A DNA stretch of 14,474 bases from JAJKIP01 sp040509055 (GTDB taxonomy: Bacteria; Bacteroidota; Bacteroidia; Chitinophagales; Chitinophagaceae). The position numbers and the translations under genes were made by a program. A model generated the notes under the pieces. It saw only the letters and a program-made list of their open reading frames with translations, was not told where the DNA came from and searched no databases. Positions 1 through 7,498 of this stretch are shown in pieces (position 1 is the first letter of the stretch; each line of letters opens with the position of its first letter). Location: assembly GCA_040509055.1 (NCBI GenBank), contig JBEVLT010000171.1:1-14474 (forward strand), in the 5' to 3' direction.

Positions 1-9
1 CTAACCTTA

Positions 10-3000
10 TCAGAACCAGCTTCCTATAAATTTATCGTTGACAGGCTGTCCCTTCAATTTTCTTTTCCTGCGGCGTACATCGTTGGCGTGGCGGATACGC
101 GTAATGAGCATCAGCGGGATGAATAACAGCGTCAGCGGCGGAATGCCCAGGAAGGAGATCCATTTGCCGCCATACATTCTCCGCATCGGGCGTTTCAGCC
201 GCTCGGCGATCAGGTACATGCTCGGCACGATCAGCAGCGTCATGAAGAAGGCGAACAGGAGCCCGAAGATGATGGTCCAGCTCAGCGGCTTCCAGAACAC
301 GGCATTGTCGCCCCCAAAGAAAATATGCGGGTTCAGCTCGGCAAACATTTTCACAAAGTCGATATTGAAACCGACGGCCAGCGGTATCAGGCCCAGTATG
401 GCGGCCAGCGCCGTCAGCAATACCGGGATGATCCGCGTTTTACCGGCCTGAATCACGGCCTCCCTCGTTTTCATGCCACGGGCCCGCAGCTCATCGGTAA
501 ACTCGATCACCAGGATACCGTTTTTCACCACGATACCCGCCAGCCCCACGATACCGATACCGGTCATGACCACGGACACTTCCATTTTCGTAATGGCAAA
601 GCCCAGGAGCACACCGATCACACTGAAAATAATCTCAGTCAGGATGATCACCGATTTGCTCACAGAGTTGAACTGCACTACCAGCACAAAGAGGATAAAC
701 AACAAAGCGATCAGCAGTGCTTTGCCCAGGAAGGCGCCTGTTTCGGCCTGCTGCTCACCTTCGCCCGTCTGCCGGATGGTGACGTTATCAGGCTTGGCGA
801 ACCGGCTGATATAGGATTCCAGCTGCTGGTTGACGGCCGTAGGCGTATAGCCCTGCGACAGCAGCACGTTCGACTTCAGGGTGATCACCCGCTTCTGGTC
901 CTTGCGTTTTACACTACCCAGGGTGCTGGTCAGGTCCACTTTTACCAGCGAGCTGATCGGGATGCTTTTGAAACCACCCGTCGCTTCGCGGAAGCTGACG
1001 TTCATGTTCAGCAGGTCCACCAGGTTTTTACGCTGCACTTCGTTGTTGCGCAGCTGTATCTTGTACTCATCCTCACCATCCTTGATCTTGGAGACTTCGC
1101 GTCCGAACAAGGCCGTACGGATCTGCATACCGATCTGCATAGTAGATACGCCTTCGATCATGGCCCGCTGCCGGTCGATGGTCAGGCTGATCTCGGGGTT
1201 GGTGAGGTCCACGTCCATTTTCAGTTCTTCCACACCGGGTACGTTGATGGAATCGAGGTAGTTCTTCAGCGCAGCGGCCGTCTTGGTCAGGTCATCAAAA
1301 TCCTCGCTGGCCACTTCGATGTTGACAGGCGGTTCCGTAGGCGGACCACCCTGTTCCTGGTTCACCGACAGCTCGGCGCCCGGCACGCCTTTCACCACGG
1401 CCCGGATGGAATCGAGGTAAGGTTTGGTTGATCTGCCGTGGCGTTTTTCAAACTCCACGAACGATACCTGGATACGCCCCAGTTCAGGCCGGGTGCTCCG
1501 GTCGCCGCTCATGGGATCGCTGGCGCCTACGGCTACGTTGGAGATCACACTCTCCACGATCGGGTTCTGCTTCCCGTTTTCCATATCCAGTACGCGGTAT
1601 ACACCTTTCTCCATTTCTCTTGTGATCGAATCGGTGTATTCCACCGAGGTACCCACCGGTAGTTTCATGTACACATAGATCTGGTTAGGGTCGCCGCTCG
1701 GGAAAAACACGACCGGCACCTGCCGCATGGCAAAAAACACAACGGAGAAGACCAGCATGCCAAATGTAGCCAACAGCAGCCATACCGGCCGCCAGCCCTT
1801 CAGCGCCCAGCGCAGCGAGGTCTCGTAATGTCCCATGATCCAGGGAAGTGCGTTGTTCTGGAATTTATGGATCAGGTCGTCCAGTACATACTTATTGAGA
1901 ATGATCAGCAGTACGATAAAGATCAGCAGGTTGCCCAGGAAGGTGACACCTGCCAGGTCCAGCAGGATACCTACGGCTACCGTCACCCACAGGATCGGTT
2001 TTTTGAAGATGGCGCTCTTGGGCTCTTTCTTGCCTTCCGGGTGATTCATGAAGTCGACCGCAAACACCGGGTTCATGATAAAGGCCACGATGAGCGATGC
2101 CGTGAGGGTAAAGATCAGCATGGCCGGCAGGTAGACCATAAACTTACCGATAATGCCTGGCCAGAACAACAGCGGGAAGAAGGGCGCCAGGGTGGTGACC
2201 GTACCGGCCAGCACCGGCACGAATACCTCGCCCGCCGCCATCATGGCCGATTTCTGGGCTGTCAGCCGCCCCTGCGACTGTACGAAGATGCGGTGGGTGT
2301 TTTCGATCACCACGATGGCATCGTCTACAATAATACCCAACCCGAACAGCAGGGCGAACAGTACGATAAAGTTGAGCGTAACGTGCGAGCCGATGATCAG
2401 GTCGGCCGCAGGCAGGAACGCAAAGGCCACGAACATGCTCAGCGGCACGGACAGGGCCACGAAGAAGGCGTTGGTGACGCCCATGAAGAACATCAGGATG
2501 ATCAGCACCAGCAGGAAGCCGATCACGATGGTATTCACCAGTTCGTTGAACGAAGTCCGGGTCAGCTTGCTTTGGTCGCCGGTAATCGAGACGTCCAGGT
2601 CCTTCGGCAGCTGCGATGCCTTCAGCTCATCCACAATTTTCTTTACGCCGTCGGATGTTTCGATCAGGTTTTCACCGGCCCGCTTGATGATGTTAAGGGT
2701 AATTACATTCTTCCCGTTCAGGCGTGCATAGCTTTCCTTCTCTTTGATGGTATCTCTGATATTGGCAATATCTTTCAGGTAGATCGGCGCACCATTCTGG
2801 TTGCGTATCACAATCTGCTCGATGTCGAACGAGGTTTTCAGCTGGCCTTTCAGCTGCAGGTTGCGCTTCATATCGCCTACATCCAGCTGGCCGCCGGAAA
2901 TGTCGTGGTTCTCGTAGGAAATGGCATTCGCGATATCGTCGAAGGTGACGCCGGCAGCCCGCATGCGGAAGTTGTCCACGTTCACCTGGAACTCCCGCTC

Positions 3001-3582
3001 CGGCGCACCCACCAGGTCCACGCGGTTGATCTGCGACATTTCTTCGAGGCGGTCCTGCAGGTCTTCTGCATACTGCTTCAGCCGCACCACATCGTAATCG
3101 CCGCTCACGTTTACGTACATGATCGGCTGGTCGGAAAAGCTCACTTCCATGGCCGTAGGCTCTTCGGTCAGGTCGGTGGGCAGGTCCTGCTTGGCCTTGT
3201 CCACCGCATCTTTCACCTTCTGCAGGGCGATATCGGTTTTTACATCCGTATCAAACTCCACCTGGATGGCGGAATAGTCCTGCACCGAAGTGCTGGTCAC
3301 TTTGTTGATCTTGGCGCCGGTGATGCCCTTGATCTGCTTTTCGATAGGCTGGGTCACCAGGTTCTCGATATCCTTGGGCGAGTTCCCTACATAGATCGTC
3401 TGCACGTAAATGGTAGGGATCACGATGTCCGGGAACTGCTCTTTGGGCAGCGTAACGAACTGGAAGACCCCGATCAGGCTGAAGATCAGCATCAGCAGGT
3501 AGATGGACGTCTTGTTCTTTATGCTCCAGGTAGTCGGCTTGAACTGCTTGAACTTGCCTGTGAATTTCTCTAATACGCTCAT
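10..3582 (-). CDS. RND-family efflux permease (AcrB/HAE1-like), inner membrane
   Basis: This is a proton-driven exporter that forms the inner-membrane pump of a tripartite efflux system with the adaptor and channel encoded upstream. It is 1190 residues, longer than the roughly 1030-1050 usual for AcrB. The first membrane helix is near 28-45, followed by the porter-entry motif around PKEQFPD (46-52). TM4 carries VDDAIVVIEN at 419-428, with the paired aspartates D420/D421 of drug-type (HAE) pumps rather than the pattern of metal-type (CzcA) pumps. TM10 carries VKNGILVIEF at 1019-1028, where K1020 matches the AcrB proton-relay lysine. Two periplasmic porter regions lie at about 50-345 and 625-945. 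An additional hydrophobic stretch at about 529-563 separates the two halves, and a further hydrophobic segment at 1143-1161 precedes a basic tail. The frame is intact and it is the last gene of the operon in this window. It is separated from the adaptor gene by the GxxExxY cassette. The substrate cannot be read from the sequence. Confidence 0.95.
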   Translation of the reverse strand: MSVLEKFTGKFKQFKPTTWSIKNKTSIYLLMLIFSLIGVFQFVTLPKEQFPDIVIPTIYVQTIYVGNSPKDIENLVTQPIEKQIKGITGAKINKVTSTSVQDYSAIQVEFDTDVKTDIALQKVKDAVDKAKQDLPTDLTEEPTAMEVSFSDQPIMYVNVSGDYDVVRLKQYAEDLQDRLEEMSQINRVDLVGAPEREFQVNVDNFRMRAAGVTFDDIANAISYENHDISGGQLDVGDMKRNLQLKGQLKTSFDIEQIVIRNQNGAPIYLKDIANIRDTIKEKESYARLNGKNVITLNIIKRAGENLIETSDGVKKIVDELKASQLPKDLDVSITGDQSKLTRTSFNELVNTIVIGFLLVLIILMFFMGVTNAFFVALSVPLSMFVAFAFLPAADLIIGSHVTLNFIVLFALLFGLGIIVDDAIVVIENTHRIFVQSQGRLTAQKSAMMAAGEVFVPVLAGTVTTLAPFFPLLFWPGIIGKFMVYLPAMLIFTLTASLIVAFIMNPVFAVDFMNHPEGKKEPKSAIFKKPILWVTVAVGILLDLAGVTFLGNLLIFIVLLIILNKYVLDDLIHKFQNNALPWIMGHYETSLRWALKGWRPVWLLLATFGMLVFSVVFFAMRQVPVVFFPSGDPNQIYVYMKLPVGTSVEYTDSITREMEKGVYRVLDMENGKQNPIVESVISNVAVGASDPMSGDRSTRPELGRIQVSFVEFEKRHGRSTKPYLDSIRAVVKGVPGAELSVNQEQGGPPTEPPVNIEVASEDFDDLTKTAAALKNYLDSINVPGVEELKMDVDLTNPEISLTIDRQRAMIEGVSTMQIGMQIRTALFGREVSKIKDGEDEYKIQLRNNEVQRKNLVDLLNMNVSFREATGGFKSIPISSLVKVDLTSTLGSVKRKDQKRVITLKSNVLLSQGYTPTAVNQQLESYISRFAKPDNVTIRQTGEGEQQAETGAFLGKALLIALLFILFVLVVQFNSVSKSVIILTEIIFSVIGVLLGFAITKMEVSVVMTGIGIVGLAGIVVKNGILVIEFTDELRARGMKTREAVIQAGKTRIIPVLLTALAAILGLIPLAVGFNIDFVKMFAELNPHIFFGGDNAVFWKPLSWTIIFGLLFAFFMTLLIVPSMYLIAERLKRPMRRMYGGKWISFLGIPPLTLLFIPLMLITRIRHANDVRRRKRKLKGQPVNDKFIGSWF

Positions 3583-3595
3583 ACAATTTCATTTT

Positions 3596-3620
3596 ACCAC
3601 ATAGGCACAGAGGCACATAG
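3596..3620 (+). repeat. Left terminal inverted repeat of the GxxExxY cassette
   Basis: The block reads, toward the gene, as three units of 8-base period: ACCACATAG (3596-3604), GCACAGAG (3605-3612) and GCACATAG (3613-3620). It matches the right block, read on the minus strand, at 21 of 25 positions, including a perfect outer 12 bases, ACCACATAGGCA. It lies 8 bases beyond the stop codon of the enclosed gene and 13 bases before the permease start. Confidence 0.8.
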
Positions 3621-3628
3621 TGGATGAG

Positions 3629-4039
3629 TTAATCTGGTAAGGCAGAAAAATATTCGTTTACCATTGTCTTCTGCCCTTCTTTGAAAATATTGGTACAATT
3701 AAAATTGATCAGAATACCCTTTGGCTTCTCCAGCAGCCTCATATAAGTCAGCAACTGCGCCTGGTGAATCGGATGTAGCTTATCCACCACCTTCATTTCC
3801 ACGATCACCAGGTCTTCCACCAATACATCCAACTTTAAATCGGCATTCAAATGTCTGCCCTTGTATTTTATCGGCACATACAGCTGTGATTCATAAGCCA
3901 GCTCCCGGCTTCGCAACTCTTCAACAAAACAAGTATGATAGACACTTTCCAGAAGCCCCGGACCCAACTCTTTATGCACTTCAATAGCGCATCCTATGAT
4001 CGTATAGGTAAGTTCGTCCAGTTGCTTTTTAGTTATCAT
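3629..4039 (-). CDS. GxxExxY protein (PD-(D/E)XK nuclease superfamily)
   Basis: This is a small protein of 136 residues, full length for the GxxExxY family (PF13366-type), whose cellular role is unknown. The name-giving motif is G28-L-L-E31-S-V-Y34. The predicted nuclease core is visible as D71 followed by E81-M-K83 (the D...ExK signature), with the conserved QAQLLTY stretch at 93-99. The fold suggests a metal-dependent nuclease or nuclease-derived protein. No activity is established for the family as far as I know. The start codon directly abuts the right terminal repeat, leaving no room for a separate leader. The gene is AT-richer than its neighbours. It sits in the same orientation inside an efflux operon with which it has no obvious functional link, so it is more likely a passenger than a pump component. 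It is probably read from the operon transcript. Confidence 0.9.
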   Translation of the reverse strand: MITKKQLDELTYTIIGCAIEVHKELGPGLLESVYHTCFVEELRSRELAYESQLYVPIKYKGRHLNADLKLDVLVEDLVIVEMKVVDKLHPIHQAQLLTYMRLLEKPKGILINFNCTNIFKEGQKTMVNEYFSALPD

Positions 4040-4064
4040 CTATGTTTCTATCTGCCTATGTGGT
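4040..4064 (-). repeat. Right terminal inverted repeat of the GxxExxY cassette
   Basis: Read on the minus strand toward the gene, the block is ACCACATAG (4064-4056), GCAGATAG (4055-4048) and AAACATAG (4047-4040), followed at once by the ATG of the GxxExxY gene. Compared with the left block the mismatches are at positions 13, 15, 18 and 19 of 25. The outer 12 bases are identical. It ends 6 bases before the stop codon of the adaptor gene. Confidence 0.8.
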
Positions 4065-4070
4065 TATACC

Positions 4071-5288
4071 CTATTTTACTTCGGTGGTGATCAGCTGGCC
4101 GTCGTACAGGTTCTGGAACCCTTCGGTAACGATCACATCGCCGGCTTTAAGACCGCTTCTTATTTCCAGCCTGTCGCCGTACAGCTCGCCGATGATCACG
4201 GTAGCTTTGCGGGCTACCTGCTTGCCGCCTTCTTTCGCGGCCAGCATTACGTACTTTCCTTTTTCATCGTTCTGCACGGTATTCACCGGCACGGTGATGG
4301 CATTGGCCGTCGTATAATCCCTGATCTTCACCATCGCGATCTGGTTGGGGCGAAACTCTTTGCTGGAAGGAATTTTTCCTTCTATGTAGAACGAGCGGGT
4401 AGCCGGATCGATCAGGCCGCCTGCCACCGCCACACGGGTAGTGATGGTCTTGTTGCCGGCTTCGGGCAGTGTTACTTCCAGCACACTGCCGGTTTGTACT
4501 TTGCCCAGGTAATTCTCCGGCACCTGCACCTTTACTTTCAGGTCAGATGCATTGACGATCCGGATACCCGTTTGCGGGTTGCCGGCGCTTTGAGGCGAAA
4601 AGAATTCCCCGACTTTTATATTTACCGCGTCGATCGTTCCGCTGATCTCAGCCGTTACGTTTGACATGTTGAGTTGCGCCTGTGCTTGTGCTACGCCTGC
4701 CTGTGCGCCTTTCAGCTGGCTCAGCGCAGCATCCGCTTCTGCTTTGGCCTGCAACACCTGCACTTCGGCGCCGATATGCTGTTCCCACAATTTTTTGCGG
4801 CGTTCGTATACGCTTTGCGCCAGGTTGTACTGCGCCTGTGCACCGCCGACACTCTGCTGCGCAATGGCCACTGCCTGACGGGCTATGGCATCATCCAGCT
4901 TCAGCACCAGTTGCCCCTTGCTTACCGACTGGCCTTCTTTTACATACACCGCTTTTACCACGCCGCCCTGTCCCTGCGGGGCTACCATGGCTACGTTTTC
5001 GGCTTCTACCTTTCCCTGCAGGTCGATATAATGGCTGAAGGTGTCGCTGCCGACGGTTGCCAGCGCCACCAGTTTCGGTTTGGTGGCCACCGATGCCGGG
5101 TCAAGCACGGCAATCTCTTTTTCCAGGGCCACGATCTGCTGGTTCAGGTCGGTCTGTTCCTTTTTCAGCTTTTCCAGTTTCGCTTTTTTATCGCCGATGT
5201 CTGCTTTCTGATCCTTGGCACCGCCACCGCAGGCAGCCAGCACCAGCATCACCGCTGCCAGCAATGTAATTCCGGTTATCTTTTGCAT
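4071..5288 (-). CDS. RND efflux periplasmic adaptor (membrane-fusion protein), lipoprotein
   Basis: This protein bridges the RND permease and the TolC-like channel across the periplasm. From the chosen start it has 405 residues. I chose the ATG at 5288 because it gives a compact lipoprotein signal ending in the lipobox LAAC, with the acylated cysteine at residue 20. An in-frame ATG at 5309 would add seven residues and is not excluded. After the cysteine comes a lysine/glutamate-rich heptad stretch (about 34-61) that looks like a short coiled coil. Next are the first half of the biotinyl-lipoyl barrel (about 96-131), a long alanine/glutamine-rich helical hairpin (about 133-210), the second half of the barrel (about 212-245), and the beta-barrel and membrane-proximal domains to the end. 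The gene follows the channel gene closely and normally would be followed at once by the permease, from which the inserted cassette separates it. Confidence 0.94.
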   Translation of the reverse strand: MQKITGITLLAAVMLVLAACGGGAKDQKADIGDKKAKLEKLKKEQTDLNQQIVALEKEIAVLDPASVATKPKLVALATVGSDTFSHYIDLQGKVEAENVAMVAPQGQGGVVKAVYVKEGQSVSKGQLVLKLDDAIARQAVAIAQQSVGGAQAQYNLAQSVYERRKKLWEQHIGAEVQVLQAKAEADAALSQLKGAQAGVAQAQAQLNMSNVTAEISGTIDAVNIKVGEFFSPQSAGNPQTGIRIVNASDLKVKVQVPENYLGKVQTGSVLEVTLPEAGNKTITTRVAVAGGLIDPATRSFYIEGKIPSSKEFRPNQIAMVKIRDYTTANAITVPVNTVQNDEKGKYVMLAAKEGGKQVARKATVIIGELYGDRLEIRSGLKAGDVIVTEGFQNLYDGQLITTEVK

Positions 5289-5324
5289 ATGATTTACTTT
5301 ATAGGTCATGATCGTTGATTTTGG

Positions 5325-6692
5325 TTATTGTAGTTTGCCGGTCGCTTTCAGGAAGTCGATCCTTGCTATCACTGCTGTGTACAGTGCATTGATATAATTG
5401 GTTTGTGCCGTTTTCAGGTCCGTTTGCGCAGTAGTGATCTCGATCTGTGCGCCCATGCCCGCTTCATATTTCTTTTTTGTCTGGTCATACACGGTTTCTG
5501 CCAGCTCCATATTTCTTTTCTGCCGATCCAGGTTGGCGATGGCCGAATTGAAGTTGTTGCGGGCCGTGAGCACTTCGTTGCCGATGGTCAGCTTCAGGGC
5601 CTCCCGCTCGTTGATGCTCTGCTGCAGCGACAGCCTGGCTTTGGCGATGCGGGCATTGGTGGCAAAGCCATTAAAGATGGGCACATTCAGCTGCAGCGTA
5701 AAGGCCGAGATGTCGAACCAGTCGCGTCCCTGGCCGCCTTTGAAAAAGTCGAACTGGTTTCGCTGCGCATTTTTATTGTAGTACCCGTTCAGGCTCAGCG
5801 TGGGGATCTTGGTCAGCTTGTAACGCTGCACATCGTATTCACGCAGCTTGATGCCCAGGTCGGCATACTGGTATTCCTTGCGCTGTGCGTAGTCGAAGTC
5901 CCAGGCCTCCAGTACGCCTGTTTTGATCTGCTCATCACTGATCGTATCGGTCAGCACCAGCGAATCGGTGACCGGCATACCCATCAGTACCTTCAACCCC
6001 AGGTAGCCGTTGGCGATCTGGTTCATCACGTTGGTCCGTTCGGTCTGCAGGTTGGACAGTTGTATCGTGGCCCTGTCCACCTCCAGCCGTTCGGCAAAAC
6101 CGTTGTCGAACATGAGCTTTGTATCGTGCTCCAGCTTGGCCAACAGCGATATATTGGCATCCAGCAGGTCGACCTGCGTTTTGCTCACAGCCAGCTGGTA
6201 GTATACTTTGTAAATATTCGCTTTGATCACCTCTTCAGTCACCTCCACGTTCTTGCTGGCGAAGTCCATCACCGTTTTCCGCGCCTGCAGACCGGTAAAC
6301 ACCTGTCCGTCAAACAGGATCTGGCTGACGGATACCCCGCCGGTGGCGTTCCATTTTACCCCGAAGGCCAGTTCGGCAAAGGTGCCGGGAGTACCTCCCA
6401 AAAATTCGGCTGGCACGAGGCTCACCGGCAGCTTGGCGTTGTAGGTAATCGACCCGTTGGCACTGAGCTGCGGATAGGCCATACCGGTTATTTCGCGGTT
6501 GGTCTGCGCCTGTATCTGCACGTTCAGCAGGGCGTTTTTGACCTGCGCGCTGTTTTTGAGGCCGTAGTCTACTGCCTGCTGCACCGAAAACACGTGCACC
6601 GGTACGGCGGCTGTATCCGGACGCTGCGCCTGCAGCAGCACGGGCCATATGGCCAGCGCGATCATCCCTATTCTTTTATTTCCTTTCCTCAT
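5325..6692 (-). CDS. TolC-family outer-membrane efflux channel
   Basis: This is the outer-membrane exit duct of the tripartite pump. It has 455 residues, with a basic amino terminus, a hydrophobic core and a signal peptide probably cut after LLQAQ (about residue 23). Two outer-membrane-efflux-protein repeats follow, at roughly 35-240 and 265-452, each mostly long amphipathic helices. The first repeat has a beta strand pair around 112-130 and the second around 328-342 (ending VPIFNGF), as expected of the membrane barrel strands of TolC proteins. Its ATG overlaps the end of the regulator gene by 17 bases, so the two are likely translationally coupled. The adaptor gene starts 15 or 36 bases downstream. 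The frame is complete with no missing part. Confidence 0.94.
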   Translation of the reverse strand: MRKGNKRIGMIALAIWPVLLQAQRPDTAAVPVHVFSVQQAVDYGLKNSAQVKNALLNVQIQAQTNREITGMAYPQLSANGSITYNAKLPVSLVPAEFLGGTPGTFAELAFGVKWNATGGVSVSQILFDGQVFTGLQARKTVMDFASKNVEVTEEVIKANIYKVYYQLAVSKTQVDLLDANISLLAKLEHDTKLMFDNGFAERLEVDRATIQLSNLQTERTNVMNQIANGYLGLKVLMGMPVTDSLVLTDTISDEQIKTGVLEAWDFDYAQRKEYQYADLGIKLREYDVQRYKLTKIPTLSLNGYYNKNAQRNQFDFFKGGQGRDWFDISAFTLQLNVPIFNGFATNARIAKARLSLQQSINEREALKLTIGNEVLTARNNFNSAIANLDRQKRNMELAETVYDQTKKKYEAGMGAQIEITTAQTDLKTAQTNYINALYTAVIARIDFLKATGKLQ

Positions 6693-7311
6693 ATTGCATG
6701 TTCTTTTGTCGTTGTTGATTGTATTTCTGTATCAGTTTGTGTCCTTTCACGGTAGCCAGCCCGTATACGAAGTGTGCGATGATCTTTTCAGACAGATCGG
6801 CCAGGTTGTATTTGCCCGGGGGAAACACCGATACGTTGAACGGGATCATCATGGATTCCAGGCGAAACTTGCAAATGACATCCACATCGATCTCCGGGCG
6901 GTACAGTTCGTCTTTGATGCCCCATTCGAGGTTTTCCCGGATCATCTGGGCCAGGAACTTGTCCTTGTGTTCGCGAAAACGCTGGTAAGCGCTGAAATGG
7001 AATTTTTCCAGGTCGTAGAGCAGCATCGGGTTCATGTTGTTGAACTCGTCCATGATCCGCTCCATGGTGATAAATATCTCGTGAACGGCATCCCTGGCTT
7101 CGTCCCGGCAACCTATGCAATCTGATTGTATACCATTGATATGACTGTCCACCACGGCGTGCACCAGCTCGTCCTTATCGGCATAATACTGGTACAGGGT
7201 CTTTTTGGACATACCGAGGTTGTTGGCAATATCGTCCATCGATACAGACCGGATGCCGTACTGCATGAACAGTTCCTCTGCCTTCATCATGATCCTCTCC
7301 TTAATATCCAT
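6676..7311 (-). CDS. TetR/AcrR-family transcriptional regulator
   Basis: A one-component repressor-type regulator of 211 residues, a normal length for the family. The amino-terminal helix-turn-helix spans about 22-46, with the typical signature of SMDDIANNLGMSKKTLYQYY (24-43), and the rest is a helical ligand-binding and dimer domain. It is the first gene of the efflux operon and overlaps the channel gene by 17 bases. Its promoter carries a perfect 9-base inverted repeat (7338-7369), so the likely role is to repress its own operon until a pump substrate binds. An oddity is the CIGC motif (C65, C68) at the start of the ligand domain, which could bind a metal or sense oxidants but could equally be neutral. 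The inducer is unknown. Confidence 0.94.
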   Translation of the reverse strand: MDIKERIMMKAEELFMQYGIRSVSMDDIANNLGMSKKTLYQYYADKDELVHAVVDSHINGIQSDCIGCRDEARDAVHEIFITMERIMDEFNNMNPMLLYDLEKFHFSAYQRFREHKDKFLAQMIRENLEWGIKDELYRPEIDVDVICKFRLESMMIPFNVSVFPPGKYNLADLSEKIIAHFVYGLATVKGHKLIQKYNQQRQKNMQYEERK

Positions 7312-7330
7312 ACTCCTCCGATTTGGGGCA

Positions 7331-7361
7331 CAAAACTATGGAAACTATTTTCGTTACCAAA
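7331..7361 (-). promoter_or_regulatory. Bacteroidota-type promoter of the efflux operon
   Basis: On the minus strand, TTTG (7361-7358) is followed after exactly 19 bases by TAGTTTTG (7338-7331). This is a full match to the Bacteroidota sigma-ABfr consensus TTTG / TAnnTTTG at the accepted spacing. Transcription would begin around 7324-7327, giving a leader of only about 13-16 bases before the regulator ATG at 7311. Confidence 0.75.
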
Positions 7362-7369
7362 GTTTCCAT
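7338..7369. promoter_or_regulatory. Inverted-repeat operator, probable TetR-family binding site
   Basis: A perfect inverted repeat with arms ATGGAAACT (7338-7346) and AGTTTCCAT (7361-7369) around a 14-base spacer. It covers the whole interval between the -33 and -7 elements of the operon promoter, so a bound dimer would block RNA polymerase. Its place directly before a TetR-family gene is the classic autoregulatory layout. Binding itself is inferred. Confidence 0.65.
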
Positions 7370-7485
7370 CTGCCTTTTTTCGCCTTTCATCCGGAAAATA
7401 TCCGGTTACAAACGGTTTGCGCCGGTAAATGCACGCAAAAGACCGGTAAGACAAAACCCGTATAGCCGGCTACCCGCTTATTGCC

Positions 7486-7493
7486 TACTTTTG
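7486..7493 (+). promoter_or_regulatory. TAnnTTTG promoter element before the DUF502 gene
   Basis: TACTTTTG matches the Bacteroidota -7 consensus and ends 5 bases before the ATG at 7499, so the transcript would start at or next to the initiation codon. No TTTG is seen at the usual -33 distance. The call rests on one element plus position. Confidence 0.5.
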
Positions 7494-7498
7494 TTGTC

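Larger units (their letters stand above)
3596..4064 (-). mobile_element. Putative GxxExxY cassette with terminal inverted repeats
   Basis: A 469-base unit is bounded by 25-base inverted repeats (3596-3620 and 4040-4064) and contains a single gene, the GxxExxY protein. It lies between the adaptor and permease genes of an efflux operon, which are normally adjacent. Without it the two genes would be about 19 bases apart (3583-3595 plus 4065-4070), similar to the 15-36 base gap between channel and adaptor genes. Hand counts of two 60-base stretches inside it (3661-3720 and 3841-3900) give 20 and 26 G+C, against 32 in a stretch of the adaptor (4561-4620). This fits a different origin. I see no transposase and no convincing target-site duplication. 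Mobility is therefore an inference from boundaries, composition and position. Confidence 0.5.

Noticed and set aside
325..3573. Long open frames on the plus strand opposite the RND permease (up to 581 codons)
   Set aside because: They are antisense to a permease with intact motifs throughout. Their products are rich in His, Gln, Arg and Asp without domains, as expected of shadow frames in a GC-richer gene.
3596..3620. Short tandem units taken as the start of a CRISPR array
   Set aside because: The units are only 8 bases long with no spacers between them, and no cas genes are nearby.
3591..4079. ATTTTAC on both sides of the cassette (3591-3597 and 4073-4079) as a target-site duplication
   Set aside because: The left copy overlaps the terminal repeat and the right copy lies 8 bases beyond the other end inside the adaptor gene, so they do not directly flank the element.
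7391..7405. CCGGA-AAATA-TCCGG hairpin in the gap between tetR and the DUF502 gene
   Set aside because: A five-base stem with no T tract and no clear place relative to a promoter. Too short to call a site.
7481..7498. TTG start for the DUF502 protein, adding six residues
   Set aside because: It would place the start inside or before the promoter element at 7486-7493. The ATG at 7499 gives a natural amino terminus.
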